Source: Thermoleophilaceae bacterium
GTDB lineage: Bacteria > Actinomycetota > Thermoleophilia > Solirubrobacterales > Thermoleophilaceae
Length of the DNA stretch: 64,000 nucleotides
Assembly: GCA_014534235.1 (NCBI GenBank)
Contig: JACVRW010000003.1
Span: 1-64,000, forward strand
Reading direction: 5' to 3'
Below the pieces are notes generated by a model. That model saw only the letters and a program-made list of their open reading frames with translations, was not told the origin of the DNA and made no database searches. This document shows, piece by piece, positions 55,298 to 64,000 of this stretch (position 1 is the stretch's first letter; each line of letters begins with the position of its first letter). A program made the position numbers and the translations under genes.

Positions 55298-55734
55298 TCG
55301 AGGAACCTCCGCCGCACCTCGATGCGGCGAGCACCGCAGTCCACGCTCGCGATCGCGTCCGAGACGAACGGCACGAGGGTGCCGTCGTCGAGCTCGAGCA
55401 AGTCGCAGGAGGGCCCATCGAGCACCCGGCGGACGGTGCCGAGCCCGGGGACCCGACAACCCATGAGGTCGGCGGCGAGCCACTCCCCCTCGCCGAGCTC
55501 CGCCTCGACGAGCAGCAGCTTGCCGCGGAAGCTTGCGACCGCGTGACGGTCGCCGAATCCGGACAGCCGGACCAGCGGCCGCTCGTCGGTTCCGGCCCTC
55601 CGCTCGACAGTCAGCGCACGCGACGCGAGCACCAGCGGGGTCCCCTCGTCGAGGGGATGATCTGGCTCGTCCACATAGAAGCTCCCGTCGCGACCGTGGG
55701 GCCGTCCGACGCGGCCGGCCGTTACGAGCGTCAA
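55294..55734 (-). CDS. rimM: 16S rRNA processing protein RimM
   Basis: 146 residues from a TTG start at 55734-55732 whose last two bases form the stop TGA of khpA (TTGA overlap). The N-terminal RimM barrel starts [17 protein letters not shown], and the C-terminal PRC-barrel has [14 protein letters not shown] and [16 protein letters not shown]. It assists 30S head assembly, binding S19. Overlaps the trmD start by four bases. Confidence 0.93.
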   Translation of the reverse strand: MTLVTAGRVGRPHGRDGSFYVDEPDHPLDEGTPLVLASRALTVERRAGTDERPLVRLSGFGDRHAVASFRGKLLLVEAELGEGEWLAADLMGCRVPGLGTVRRVLDGPSCDLLELDDGTLVPFVSDAIASVDCGARRIEVRRRFLE

Positions 55735-55964
55735 TCGAAGACGTCGACGAGGACGCGGTGCCCGTGACGCACGGAGGCGGCCTTCATGACGGTCCTCAGC
55801 GCGGCGACCGTGCGGCCCCCACGGCCGATCACCTTGCCGGCCTCGTCCTCCGCCACGTGCAGCTCCAGCACCACGGTGCCGTCGTCTTCCTCGAACGACT
55901 CGACCGAAACCTCCTCCGGCTTGTCGACCAGCGCGCGGGCGAGGTACTCGAGGAGGTCCTCCAC
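55731..55964 (-). CDS. khpA: KH-domain RNA-binding protein KhpA
   Basis: 77 residues with a single KH domain and the [11 protein letters not shown] loop (GxxG). It overlaps the S16 stop by one base and rimM by four. KhpA proteins (with KhpB/EloR) bind RNA and influence cell elongation; the rpsP-khpA-rimM-trmD order is widespread in Gram-positives. Confidence 0.93.
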   Translation of the reverse strand: MEDLLEYLARALVDKPEEVSVESFEEDDGTVVLELHVAEDEAGKVIGRGGRTVAALRTVMKAASVRHGHRVLVDVFD

Positions 55965-56500
55965 TACCGGCTGGCGCGTTCGGCAGGAGCAGCCTCGGGA
56001 TCCGCCTCGACCTGCTCGACACCGGGAGCCGGCTCCCCGGGCGGGGCCGACGGTGGCTCGCCCTCGCCGGCATCGGCCGGCAGAGGAGCCGCCGGTTCGG
56101 CTTCGCCGGCCTCCGGCTCGGCCTCGGCTCCGGGCTCCCGCTCCGCCTCGGCCGGCTCGGCTGCCGCCGGCTCGCGCTCGGGTTCCGCCGCCTCCGGCTC
56201 GGCCGCGCCCGGCTCCGGCGCCGCCGCCGGCTGCGCCGGTCCCTCCGCCACTACCGCGCCGGCCTTGGCCTGTGCCTTTATGAGCTGCTTGACGGTTCCG
56301 GTTGGCTGCGCTCCGCGCGCGAGCCAGTGCTCGAGGCGCTCCTCGTCGATTGCGATCGTCGAGGGCTCGGTCTGGGGATTGTAGTGGCCGATCGTCTCGA
56401 TGAAGCGCCCGTCACGGGGCGAGCGCTGGTCGGTCACGACGACGCGCCAGATCGGATTCTTCCTGCTGCCCACTCGGGTGAGCCGGACTCGGACTGACAT
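55964..56500 (-). CDS. rpsP: Ribosomal protein S16 (bS16) with long Ala/Glu/Pro tail
   Basis: 178 residues; bS16 is normally about 80-90. Residues 1-82 are typical ([54 protein letters not shown]). Residues about 84-178 are an acidic, low-complexity tail ([20 protein letters not shown] etc.), like the one on L19. S16 is an early 30S assembly protein. Start ATG 56500 has no alternative. Confidence 0.94.
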   Translation of the reverse strand: MSVRVRLTRVGSRKNPIWRVVVTDQRSPRDGRFIETIGHYNPQTEPSTIAIDEERLEHWLARGAQPTGTVKQLIKAQAKAGAVVAEGPAQPAAAPEPGAAEPEAAEPEREPAAAEPAEAEREPGAEAEPEAGEAEPAAPLPADAGEGEPPSAPPGEPAPGVEQVEADPEAAPAERASR

Positions 56501-56513
56501 AGACCGCCGGAGG

Positions 56514-57842
56514 TTAGCGACCGCCCGCCAGCTGCTCCAGCGACGGCATCTTTCCGCGCGACATCTGCCTCATGAGCTTCTTCATCTGGGTGAACTGCTT
56601 CACGAGCTGGGAGACCGCCTGGACCGAGGTCCCGGATCCGCGCGCGATCCGGCGCCTGCGCGAGCCGTCGATGACCGAGGGGTTGGCCCGCTCCTGCGGG
56701 GTCATCGAGAGGATGATCGCCTCGAGGCGGTCGAGCTCGCGCTCGTCGACCTGGAGCGACCCGAGCTGCTGGCCTACCCCCGGCATCAGCCGGAGCAGGT
56801 TCTGAAGCGGGCCCATGTTGCGCACCTGCTTCATCTGGACGAGGAAGTCGTCCAGCGTGAACTCCTGCCGGCGGATCTTGCGCTCGAGCTCCTGCGCCTG
56901 GCGCTCGTCCAGCTGGCGCTCTGCCTTCTCGACGAGCGTCATCACGTCGCCCATGCCGAGGATCCGCTGCGCCATCCGGTCCGGGTGAAAGCGCTCGAAG
57001 TCGCCAAGCTTCTCGCCGGTCGAGGCGTAGAGGATCGGCTTTCCGGTGACGGCGCGGACCGAGAGCGCGGCGCCACCGCGGGCGTCGCCGTCGAGCTTCG
57101 TGAGCACGACGCCGTCGAAGTTGGCCGTCTCGGCGAACTGCTCGGCGACATTGACGGCGTCCTGTCCGGTCATGGCGTCGACGACCAGGAGCACGTCGTG
57201 GGGCTTCGTCCGCTTGCGCAGCTGCCCCAGCTCCTTCATGAGCTCTTCGTCGACGTGCAGCCGCCCGCTCGTGTCCACGATCAGCGCGTCGCGCCGGTCC
57301 CGCTTCGCCTGGGCGACGGCCCACTCGGCGATGTCGACCGGGTCGCGGCCCGTGCCCTGCTCGTACACGTGCACGCCCGCCTGCGCGCCGAGCTTGACCA
57401 GCTGGTCCACCGCGGCCGGGCGGTAGACGTCGCACGCCGCGAGCGCGGCGTCCATGCCGTGCTCCTCGCGGAGATGACGGGCCAGCTTGGCACAGGCGGT
57501 CGTCTTTCCCGAGCCCTGGAGACCGGCCATCAGGATCACCGTTGGCCCCGGCCTCGCGAACGCCAGGTCCCGTCCGGCTCCACCCATCACCGCCGCGAGC
57601 TCGTCGGAGACGATCTTCACCACCTGCTGGCCCGGGTTCAGCGACTCGAGTACGTCCTGTCCGAGTGCCCGGTCCTTGACGGCGGCGGTGAACTCCTTGA
57701 CTACCTTGAAGTTGACGTCGGCCTCGAGCAGCGCCAGCCGCACCTGGCGCATCGCCTTGGAGACATCGTCCTCGGTGAGCTTGCCGCGCGAGCGGACGTC
57801 GTCAAGGGCGGCCTGGAGCCGGTCTGAGAGGGCGTCGAACAT
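56514..57842 (-). CDS. ffh: Signal recognition particle protein Ffh
   Basis: 442 residues from the ATG at 57842; an in-frame TTG two codons earlier is less likely. The N domain and G domain show [28 protein letters not shown] and [14 protein letters not shown], and the M domain [14 protein letters not shown] to [17 protein letters not shown] with its Met-rich end ([18 protein letters not shown]). It binds signal sequences and 4.5S RNA and docks with FtsY. Ends 13 bases before rpsP. Confidence 0.95.
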   Translation of the reverse strand: MFDALSDRLQAALDDVRSRGKLTEDDVSKAMRQVRLALLEADVNFKVVKEFTAAVKDRALGQDVLESLNPGQQVVKIVSDELAAVMGGAGRDLAFARPGPTVILMAGLQGSGKTTACAKLARHLREEHGMDAALAACDVYRPAAVDQLVKLGAQAGVHVYEQGTGRDPVDIAEWAVAQAKRDRRDALIVDTSGRLHVDEELMKELGQLRKRTKPHDVLLVVDAMTGQDAVNVAEQFAETANFDGVVLTKLDGDARGGAALSVRAVTGKPILYASTGEKLGDFERFHPDRMAQRILGMGDVMTLVEKAERQLDERQAQELERKIRRQEFTLDDFLVQMKQVRNMGPLQNLLRLMPGVGQQLGSLQVDERELDRLEAIILSMTPQERANPSVIDGSRRRRIARGSGTSVQAVSQLVKQFTQMKKLMRQMSRGKMPSLEQLAGGR

Positions 57843-57854
57843 GTGCAACTGAGG

Positions 57855-58241
57855 CTAGCGCGCCACCGTGCGACCGGCCGCGTGCTCGACCGCGCCCGTC
57901 AGCGTCGTCTCGAGCAGGACCCATGCCCTGCTCGAGTCGAGCGCGCAGTTGGCCGGGCGCACGAGCCCCGAGTCCGCCCGCCTCGTCCGGGGCGATCCGC
58001 TCAGTGGGGAGCCCGTGGGCCCGCGCCACGAGGCAGGCGAAGTCGTAGCCGCTGACCGTGTCCGGTCTCGCGACGTGCAGGATTCCGCGCTCCTCCCGCC
58101 GAGCAGCAGCCAACCCACGTCGCCCTCAGCCCGGGGCGAGCTGCGGAGCTGGGTCCCGACGAGCGGCTGCCCCTCCGCGCGGCGCAACAGCTCCGACCCC
58201 AGATAGCCCGTGCCCCCGGTGACGAGCAGCGGCCGGCTCAC
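57855..58241 (-). pseudogene. rmlD-like (dTDP-4-dehydrorhamnose reductase family) pseudogene
   Basis: The start MSRPLLVTGGTGYLGSELL is an intact SDR nucleotide motif. The middle of the protein (about 150 residues) is missing. The next recognisable part, GILHVARPDTVSGYDFACLV and ARAHGLPTERI, is in a different frame, and the end GLVRPANCALDSSRAWVLL returns to the first. So there is one large deletion and two frameshifts. The ATG still overlaps the stop of the CGS-like gene (ATGA), showing it was once a coupled operon gene. Confidence 0.75.
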
Positions 58242-59338
58242 GCGTGCAGAGCCCGCTCGACGTCGGCCACGAGGTCGGCGGTCCGCTCACAGCCTGCGGA
58301 GAGTCGGATGTACCCCTCGGTGACGTCGTCTCCGCCCCAGCGCAGGCGGCGCTCCGCCGTGGTCTGCACGCCGCCGAAGCTCGACGCCTCGGTGATCAGC
58401 TCGGCGCGGGCCAGGAACCGCTCCGCCCGCTCGCGGCCGCCCAGATCGAAGCCGACGATCGTCCCGAAGCCGCTCATCTGGCGACGGGCGACCTCGTGGC
58501 CGGGGTCGCCGCGGAGGCCGGGGTAGCGCACCCCCGACACGTCGTCGCGGGCGCCGAGCAGCTCCGCGAGCGCCAGGGCGTTGGCGCTCTCGCGCTCGAG
58601 GCGAACGTCGAGCGTCGCAAGCGAGCGGTGGCCGAGCCACGCCTCGAACGGCCCGGGTACGGCGCCTGCGTCCCGGCGCCAGTCGCGCAGCCCCGCGGCG
58701 CGGTCGGGATCACGCGTGGCCACGTACCCGAGCATGAGGTCGGAGTGGCCCGACAGATGCTTGGTCGCGCTGGTCAGAGCGAAGTCCGCGCCGAGGACGA
58801 GCGGCTTCTGGTAGAGCGGCCCGACCGTCGTGTTGTCGACCACGGTGAGCGCTCCCGCGGCGCGTGCCGCGTCGGCCAGCGCGACCAGGTCGTAGACGTC
58901 GAGCTTCGGGTTCGAAGGGGACTCGAGCCAGAGGAGGTCGGCGCCCTGCACGGCGTCGGCAAGCCCGGCCGGCGGCGCGAGCCGGACCTCCACCCCGCGC
59001 GGCTCGAGATGGGTCTGGGCCAGCCGGCGGACGTTCAGGTAGCAGTCCGCGTCGATCGCGACCGCCGAGCCGGGGCGGAGGCTTGTCAAGAGCAGCGCGG
59101 CCGCGGCCGCCATGCCCGAGGCGAACAGGACCACCTCTCCCCTTTCGAGCTCGGCGAGTGCCGCCTCGTAGCGGGCCCATGTCGGGTTGCCGTAACGCGT
59201 GTAAGCCCACTCGGAGCTCGCCACGTCGCCCTTCAGGTGGAACGGGCCGGCGAAGACGGGTCCGGGCAGGAAGGGCGCGCCCTGCTCGGCGTCGGGCAAG
59301 CCCGCCCTGACGACGCGGGTGCCGTCGCCGTGACTCAC
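58238..59338 (-). CDS. Cystathionine gamma-synthase-like PLP enzyme
   Basis: 366 residues from the GTG that overlaps the ftsY stop (GTGA at 59338-59335). The Cys/Met metabolism PLP fold is complete: YTRYGNPTWARYEAALAELE, FASGMAAAAALLL, LLWLESPSNPKLDVYD, VVDNTTVGP, and the PLP lysine K193 in LTSATKHLSGHSDLMLG. It could be a gamma-synthase, gamma-lyase or O-acetylhomoserine sulfhydrylase; motifs do not separate these. Its place between ftsY and ffh is unusual and it was coupled to the now dead rmlD-like gene. Confidence 0.9.
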   Translation of the reverse strand: MSHGDGTRVVRAGLPDAEQGAPFLPGPVFAGPFHLKGDVASSEWAYTRYGNPTWARYEAALAELERGEVVLFASGMAAAAALLLTSLRPGSAVAIDADCYLNVRRLAQTHLEPRGVEVRLAPPAGLADAVQGADLLWLESPSNPKLDVYDLVALADAARAAGALTVVDNTTVGPLYQKPLVLGADFALTSATKHLSGHSDLMLGYVATRDPDRAAGLRDWRRDAGAVPGPFEAWLGHRSLATLDVRLERESANALALAELLGARDDVSGVRYPGLRGDPGHEVARRQMSGFGTIVGFDLGGRERAERFLARAELITEASSFGGVQTTAERRLRWGGDDVTEGYIRLSAGCERTADLVADVERALHA

Positions 59339-60327
59339 GGCTCGAGTATCGCCCGGGCGAAGTCGTCCGGATCGAAGGGGCGTAGGTCCTCGAGCCGCTC
59401 GCCGATCCCGATCAGCTTCACCGGGACGCCCAGCTCTTGGGCGATCGCCAGCGCGATGCCGCCCTTGGCGGTCCCGTCCAGCTTGGTGAGCGCGATGCCG
59501 GTCACGTCCACCGCCTCCCGGAACAGCATCGCCTGGCGCAGGCCGTTCTGGCCCGTGGTGGCGTCGATCGTCAGCAGCGTCTCGTGCGGGGCGCCCGGCA
59601 CCTGCGCCGAGATCACCTTGCGCACCTTCCGGAGCTCGTCCATCAGGTGCTGCTGCGTGTGGAGCCGCCCCGCGGTGTCGCAAATGACGACGTCGCGACC
59701 GCGCGCCCTGGCCGCCGCGATCGCGTCGAAGATCACCGCGCCCGGGTCGGACCCGGGCTCGCCGCGCACGATGTCGCAGCCGGCACGCTCCGCCCAGAGC
59801 GCGAGCTGCTCGGCCGCGGCGGCGCGGAACGTGTCGCCCGCGGCGATCAGCACGGAGCGGCCGAGCTCCCGCTGGAGATGCCACGCGATCTTCCCGATCG
59901 TGGTCGTCTTGCCGCTGCCGTTCACCCCTACGATCAGCATCACCGTCGGGCGCTCGGTCAGCGAGATCCTGTCGCCGTTCACGCGGGCCGTCTCGGCAAG
60001 GAGCTCCCGCAGCCGGCGGGACAGGTCCTCCCCGCCCTGGAGCTCGCCCGTCTCGGCCTCGGTCTCGAGCCGCTCGACGATCTTCGCCGTCGTCGGGGCC
60101 CCCACGTCCGCGTAGATCAGCGTCTCCTCCAGGTGCTCGAACGCCTCGTCGTCGAGGGACTGGAAGACGGTCGCCTGGAGCTCCGCCCCAAGCGCCTGGC
60201 GGGTCTTGACCATGTTGTCGCGCAGCCGCTGAAAGAAGCCTCGTCGCTTCGGCTCCTCCTCGGCCTCGGCTGGCACCGGCGGGACGTCGTCGCCCGTGTC
60301 GAACAGTTCGTGCCAGGTGCGGGCCAT
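59335..60327 (-). CDS. ftsY: Signal recognition particle receptor FtsY
   Basis: 330 residues from ATG 60327. The short acidic A region (VPPVPAEAEEEPKRRGFF) leads to the N domain and to the G domain with VGVNGSGKTTTIGKIA, DTAGRLHTQQHLM, and TKLDGTAKGGIALAIA. It docks Ffh at the membrane. An alternative longer form would run into Arg/Gly-rich sequence and is unlikely. It starts 23 bases downstream of the smc stop. Confidence 0.95.
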   Translation of the reverse strand: MARTWHELFDTGDDVPPVPAEAEEEPKRRGFFQRLRDNMVKTRQALGAELQATVFQSLDDEAFEHLEETLIYADVGAPTTAKIVERLETEAETGELQGGEDLSRRLRELLAETARVNGDRISLTERPTVMLIVGVNGSGKTTTIGKIAWHLQRELGRSVLIAAGDTFRAAAAEQLALWAERAGCDIVRGEPGSDPGAVIFDAIAAARARGRDVVICDTAGRLHTQQHLMDELRKVRKVISAQVPGAPHETLLTIDATTGQNGLRQAMLFREAVDVTGIALTKLDGTAKGGIALAIAQELGVPVKLIGIGERLEDLRPFDPDDFARAILEP

Positions 60328-60350
60328 GGCCCGGCCAGGATATGCGCTTT

Positions 60351-63300
60351 CTACGCCGCGGCCTCCGCGATCGCCCGCCCGGCCAGCCGCCGGGAGACCA
60401 CCCGCGAGACGCCGTCGCCACCCATGCTCACGCCGTAGAGCGTGTCGGCCGCATCCATCGTCCGCTTCTGATGGGTGACGACGATGAACTGGGCGCGGTC
60501 GGAGTAGCGCTTGACGAGCTCGAGGAAGCGGTCGATGTTGATGTCGTCGAGTGCGGCCTCCACCTCGTCGAGGATGTAGAAGGGACACGGCCGGGCGAGG
60601 AAGACGGCGAACATGAAGGCGAGGGCCACGAGCGACTTCTCGCCGCCGGAGAGGAGCGACAGGCGCTTGGCGGACTTGCCGGGCGGCGTCACCTCGATCT
60701 CCACGCCCGTCTCGGGCTGGCCGTCCTCCTCGGCGGTCTCGCCGTGCCCCGGCGGCGACTCGGCGGCGCCGATCAGCGACCGTGGGCCCCGTTCGGGATG
60801 GACTAGCCGCAGGCGGCCGCGGCCGCCCGGGAAGAGGTGCTGCACAACGTCCTCGAAGTTCTCGGCGGCGGCGGCGAAGGTCTCTTCGAAGGCCTCGCGG
60901 ATGCGCCGGTCGGTCTCCTTGATCAGACCCTCGAGCTCCGCGAGCGCGGCCTCGAGATCGCGCCGTTGCGCCTCGAGCTCCTCGACGTGCGCGACGGCTT
61001 CCTCGTACTCCTGCTTTGCGAGCGGGTTCACGGGCCCCAACTGCTCGCGCCGGCGCTCGAGGCGCTCAACGCGCCCCTCGAGCGCCTCGCGTTCCTCGGT
61101 CGTGAGCGGCTCGGGCCCGGAATCCGCCCGCAGCCCGAGGCGCGCGGCTATCGTCGCCAGGTCGCGCTCGACCTCCGCGGCCACGTCTCGCTCCTGCTGC
61201 GCCGCGACCTCCGCCGCGGTCAGCGCGTCGCTCTCCCGCCCCAGCCGACCCTGGAGCTGCGCCTCCTCGTGAGCGCACGCCCGCAGCTGGCCCGCGGTCT
61301 CGTCGGCGGCTTCGGCGCGCGTGTCGAGCTCCGCCTCGAGCCGGTCTCGCCGCGCGGCCACGGCGGCTCGGCCGGCCTCGACCGCACGCGCGGCGCGCTC
61401 CGCGGCGGCCATCACGCGAAAGTCGGCCTCGGCGCCGCTGCGCAGCGAATCGAGCGCTCGCGCCCGCTCGGCTCGCTCCCGCTCGACGCGCTCGGCGAGC
61501 CGCCGCTCCGCGCGGAGGTCCCCGAGCAGCTCCGCCCGCCGAACCGCCTCGGGACCCTCGTCCGGCGCCGCGCGCCGGCGCGCGAGAACCCAGTCGCAGC
61601 GGCCGACCTCCTCCTCGGCCTCGGCGGCTTCCCGTAGCGCGGCCCGCAGCGCGCTCTCCGCCGCGTCGCGGGCGGCGTCCGCCTCGGCCACCGCCGCACC
61701 GGTCCGTTCGAGGGCAAGCCTCGCCTCGCGCTCCCTCTCCGCGGCCTCCTCGGAGGCCGCGACGAGGGCCTCCCGGCGCCGGATCTCGTGGAGCACCCGA
61801 TCGGGACCGCCCGCCGGGGTCTGCGACAGCTGGCCGGCGCCGGCGTCGAAGAGCCGCCCCGAGCGGGTGACGGCCAGGCCGGCGAAGCCCTCGGGAAGGC
61901 GGTCGAAGGAGTCGACGACCCAGGCGCTTTGCAGAAGCCTTTCCGCGAGGGCCGTCAGGTGCGGCTCCGGCCGGACCCGAGCGAGGAGCGGCTCGGCGTC
62001 GCGCGTGGGCGCGGGCGCCGCAGAGCTCGGCGGCCCCGCGACCCCCTCGATGAGGACGCTCCCACCCTCCGGACCGGCCCGGTCGAGCAGGTCCTCGCCG
62101 GCCGCCATGTCCCGAACGATCCCCGCGACGAGCCGCGGACCGAGCACCGTCGCCAGGGCCATCTCGTAGCCCGGCTCGACATGGAGGGCGTCGGCGAGCG
62201 GTCTCTCGCCGTCGAGCGATCCGGTGGCCCCGCGCAGGAACCGGTTCGTGGCGGCCAGCTCCGCGCCGACCTCGGCCGCCCGGGCGCGCGCGGCCTCGAC
62301 CGCGCGCTCGGCCTCCCGCCGAGCGGCCCGCGCGGCGTCGGCGGCCCGCTCGGCCGCGTCGAGGGCGGCGCGGCGCTCCGCCGCGACGCCATCGAGCTCT
62401 GCGGCGCGCTTCGTCGCCGCTTCGAGCTCCGCCTCGAGCGCCGCCAGCTGGCGTGCGAGCCGCTCCTCACGCCCCGCGTCGAGCCCGGCCAGCTCGCGCT
62501 CGAGCGCCGCGATCCGCTCCCCCGGCCGCTGCTCGCCCGTGGAGCGATCCTCCTCGACCGCGGCCTCCTCCAGAAGCTCGAGCTGGCGAAGCCGGCGCGC
62601 ACGTCGCTCGCCCGCCGCGGCGCCCTGCTCGCGCAGGCGCTCGAGGCGCATGGCGATCCGCTCCGCGGCCGACCGCGCCGCGTACAGGCGCCCCTGGAGG
62701 CGCTCGCGGTCGCGGGCCCCCGCGGCGAACGCCTCCTCGGCCGCCTCGCGGCGACGCGCCACCTCGGCGAGCAGGCGCTCCGACTCGTTCCGCGCCGCGC
62801 GCGCAGCGCTCGCGCGCTCCTCGGCCTCGGCGACCGCAAGGCGAGCGGCGCGCGCCGCGTCGCGGCTCAGGGTGAGCCGCGCCTCGAGGGTCTGGCGCTC
62901 GAGGCGCTCGTGCAGCTCGGCGGCCTCGGCCTGGCGCTTGAGGGGCCGGAGCCGGGAGCGGGCCTCGCGTTCCACGTCGAGGGCGCGGGAGAGGTTCTCC
63001 TCGGTCCGCTCGAGCTTCAGCTGGGCGCGCCGGCGGCGCTTGCGGTGCTTCCCGAGTCCCGCGGCCTCCTCGATGAGGAGCCGCCGTTCGCGCGGACGGG
63101 ACAGCACGATCTGCTCCACCTTGCCCTGCGAGACGACCGAGTGCATCTCCTTGCCGAGCCCGGAGTCCGAGAGCACCTCGATGACCTCCACCAGCCGGCA
63201 GCGGGCCCCGTTCAGCCGGTACTCGCCCTCGCCGTCCCGCTCGAGGCGGCGGACGATCGAGACCTCCGAGAAGCCGGCGTCGAGCCGCCCCTCGCCGTCC

Positions 63301-63554
63301 TCGATCACCACCTCGACCTCCGCGGCGCGCGCGCCCTGCACGCCGTGCCCGCCGGCGAAGATCACGTCCCTCATCGACTGCCCGCGCACGGCCAGCGGCG
63401 ACTGCTCCCCGAGCGCCCAGAGGACGGCGTCCGTGATGTTCGACTTGCCGGAGCCGTTAGGGCCGACGATCACCGATACGCCGTGTCCGAACTCGAGCCT
63501 GGTCCGGGTGGGGAACGACTTGAACCCCTTGAGCGTGATCGAGCGGAGGTGCAT
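60351..63554 (-). CDS. smc: Chromosome partition protein SMC
   Basis: 1067 residues. Walker A GPNGSGKSN lies at 31-39, the signature LSGGEKSLVALAFMF near 985 and Walker B YILDEVEAALDD after it. Two long coiled coils rich in Ala/Arg/Glu flank a hinge at about 450-560 (ATVLGPRLVAGIVRDMAAGE). It is about 100 residues shorter than usual SMCs because the arms are shortened. It condenses chromosomes with ScpAB. The ATG lies 12 bases after the rnc stop. Confidence 0.95.
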   Translation of the reverse strand: MHLRSITLKGFKSFPTRTRLEFGHGVSVIVGPNGSGKSNITDAVLWALGEQSPLAVRGQSMRDVIFAGGHGVQGARAAEVEVVIEDGEGRLDAGFSEVSIVRRLERDGEGEYRLNGARCRLVEVIEVLSDSGLGKEMHSVVSQGKVEQIVLSRPRERRLLIEEAAGLGKHRKRRRRAQLKLERTEENLSRALDVEREARSRLRPLKRQAEAAELHERLERQTLEARLTLSRDAARAARLAVAEAEERASAARAARNESERLLAEVARRREAAEEAFAAGARDRERLQGRLYAARSAAERIAMRLERLREQGAAAGERRARRLRQLELLEEAAVEEDRSTGEQRPGERIAALERELAGLDAGREERLARQLAALEAELEAATKRAAELDGVAAERRAALDAAERAADAARAARREAERAVEAARARAAEVGAELAATNRFLRGATGSLDGERPLADALHVEPGYEMALATVLGPRLVAGIVRDMAAGEDLLDRAGPEGGSVLIEGVAGPPSSAAPAPTRDAEPLLARVRPEPHLTALAERLLQSAWVVDSFDRLPEGFAGLAVTRSGRLFDAGAGQLSQTPAGGPDRVLHEIRRREALVAASEEAAEREREARLALERTGAAVAEADAARDAAESALRAALREAAEAEEEVGRCDWVLARRRAAPDEGPEAVRRAELLGDLRAERRLAERVERERAERARALDSLRSGAEADFRVMAAAERAARAVEAGRAAVAARRDRLEAELDTRAEAADETAGQLRACAHEEAQLQGRLGRESDALTAAEVAAQQERDVAAEVERDLATIAARLGLRADSGPEPLTTEEREALEGRVERLERRREQLGPVNPLAKQEYEEAVAHVEELEAQRRDLEAALAELEGLIKETDRRIREAFEETFAAAAENFEDVVQHLFPGGRGRLRLVHPERGPRSLIGAAESPPGHGETAEEDGQPETGVEIEVTPPGKSAKRLSLLSGGEKSLVALAFMFAVFLARPCPFYILDEVEAALDDINIDRFLELVKRYSDRAQFIVVTHQKRTMDAADTLYGVSMGGDGVSRVVSRRLAGRAIAEAAA

Positions 63555-63566
63555 CTAGGTGACGAT

Positions 63567-64000
63567 CTAGGCGTCGAGCCTGTCGAGGGCGTGAAGGGCG
63601 GCTTCCTGCTCCGCCCCCTTCTTCGTCTTTCCCTCCCCGCGCCCGAGCTCCTGCCCGCCGACCTCGGCGATCGCCACGAAGCTGCGGTCGTGCGCGGGGC
63701 CCTGCTCCTCGATCGTGCGGTAGTTCACCACCTCCGCGCGGCGTGCCAAGCGTTCCTGGAGCACGGACTTGTAGTCGACGGGGTGCTCGAGGGCGTCGTC
63801 GATCTCACCGGCGAACGACTGGACGACCGCCGGCGCGGTGCGGTCGAAACCGAAGGCCAGGTAGGAGGCGCCGATGATCGCCTCGCACACAGAGGCAAGC
63901 ACCCGCTCGGACTCCACGAGCATCGCGGCGCTCCGGTCGGTGGCGTCCCCCGGCGCCGTGCGCCGCAGCTCGTCCGCGACGCCCAGCGCCCGCGCCACGC
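63567..64000 (-). CDS. rnc: Ribonuclease III, 5' end outside the window
   Basis: The frame stays open to the window edge; about 144 C-terminal residues are visible. The end of the RNase III domain has SERVLASVCEAIIGASYLAFG with the E/D pair of the second acidic motif (E in VCEAIIGA), and the dsRBD follows: DYKSVLQERLARRAEVVNY and GEGKTKKGAEQEAALHALD. It processes rRNA precursors and structured mRNA. Placed before smc, as in many Gram-positives. Confidence 0.93.
   Translation of the reverse strand, partial: VARALGVADELRRTAPGDATDRSAAMLVESERVLASVCEAIIGASYLAFGFDRTAPAVVQSFAGEIDDALEHPVDYKSVLQERLARRAEVVNYRTIEEQGPAHDRSFVAIAEVGGQELGRGEGKTKKGAEQEAALHALDRLDA

Noticed and set aside
57843..57854. A 4.5S RNA gene next to ffh
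   Set aside because: The gap is only 12 bases and no GGAA-tetraloop hairpin of the required length exists there.

Overview
The window is a chromosome segment from a very GC-rich bacterium, most consistent with an actinobacterium of the class Thermoleophilia (Solirubrobacterales/Gaiellales type). That assignment is inference. It rests on the strong G/C bias at third codon positions, frequent GTG and TTG starts, few strong Shine-Dalgarno sites, a WhiG/FliA sigma factor, a second EF-G and the rnc-smc-ftsY-ffh-rpsP-rplS core block. I see no tRNA, rRNA, CRISPR array, insertion sequence or prophage.

Layout. Positions 1-20.3k are accessory: the end of an exported LamG protein (2-1447), a membrane protein, a decayed PuuD-like amidohydrolase, an SRPBCC/zinc-alcohol-dehydrogenase/membrane-protein cassette (3317-5378), an MFS exporter with an FkbM methyltransferase, a NarL-type two-component system (8220-10024) facing a 64-residue ORF, a FAD-Rieske oxidoreductase, an SMR efflux pump with its TetR repressor, a phospholipase-C-like phosphoesterase, a broken PHP-domain gene, a secreted LVIVD protein, an aminotransferase/RraA pair, and a TMEM175-like remnant. 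Positions 20.3-32k hold a large Lhr helicase, an arsenic detoxification island (arsC divergent from arsR-arsM), assorted single enzymes, and a slipin-NfeD operon. Positions 32-49k carry EF-G2, a WhiG-like sigma factor, a tyrosine recombinase, an L,D-transpeptidase, an SDR/acyltransferase pair, two PH-domain membrane proteins, ilvD and thiD.

Positions 48.9-64k are the conserved information-processing block. On the minus strand the order is rnc, smc, ftsY, a cystathionine-gamma-synthase-like gene, an rmlD-like pseudogene, ffh, rpsP, khpA, rimM, trmD, rplS, lepB, rnhB. It is followed by yraN (plus strand) and comM-dprA (minus strand). Most adjacent genes overlap by four bases (ATGA, GTGA or TTGA), so translational coupling is likely. 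Together these genes cover SRP targeting (Ffh, FtsY), signal peptide removal (LepB), ribosome and tRNA maturation (RimM, KhpA, TrmD, S16, L19), chromosome condensation (SMC), RNA processing (RNase III, RNase HII) and DNA uptake/processing (ComM, DprA).

The most interesting observations are: a probable transcription attenuator in the 5' leader of rplS (a 6-codon leader ORF with a perfect Shine-Dalgarno, followed by an intrinsic terminator just before the L19 start); long acidic tails on both S16 and L19; a textbook 7-2-7 NarL-type site just upstream of the NarL-family regulator; a probably leaderless arsR promoter; and four independent frameshifted pseudogenes.
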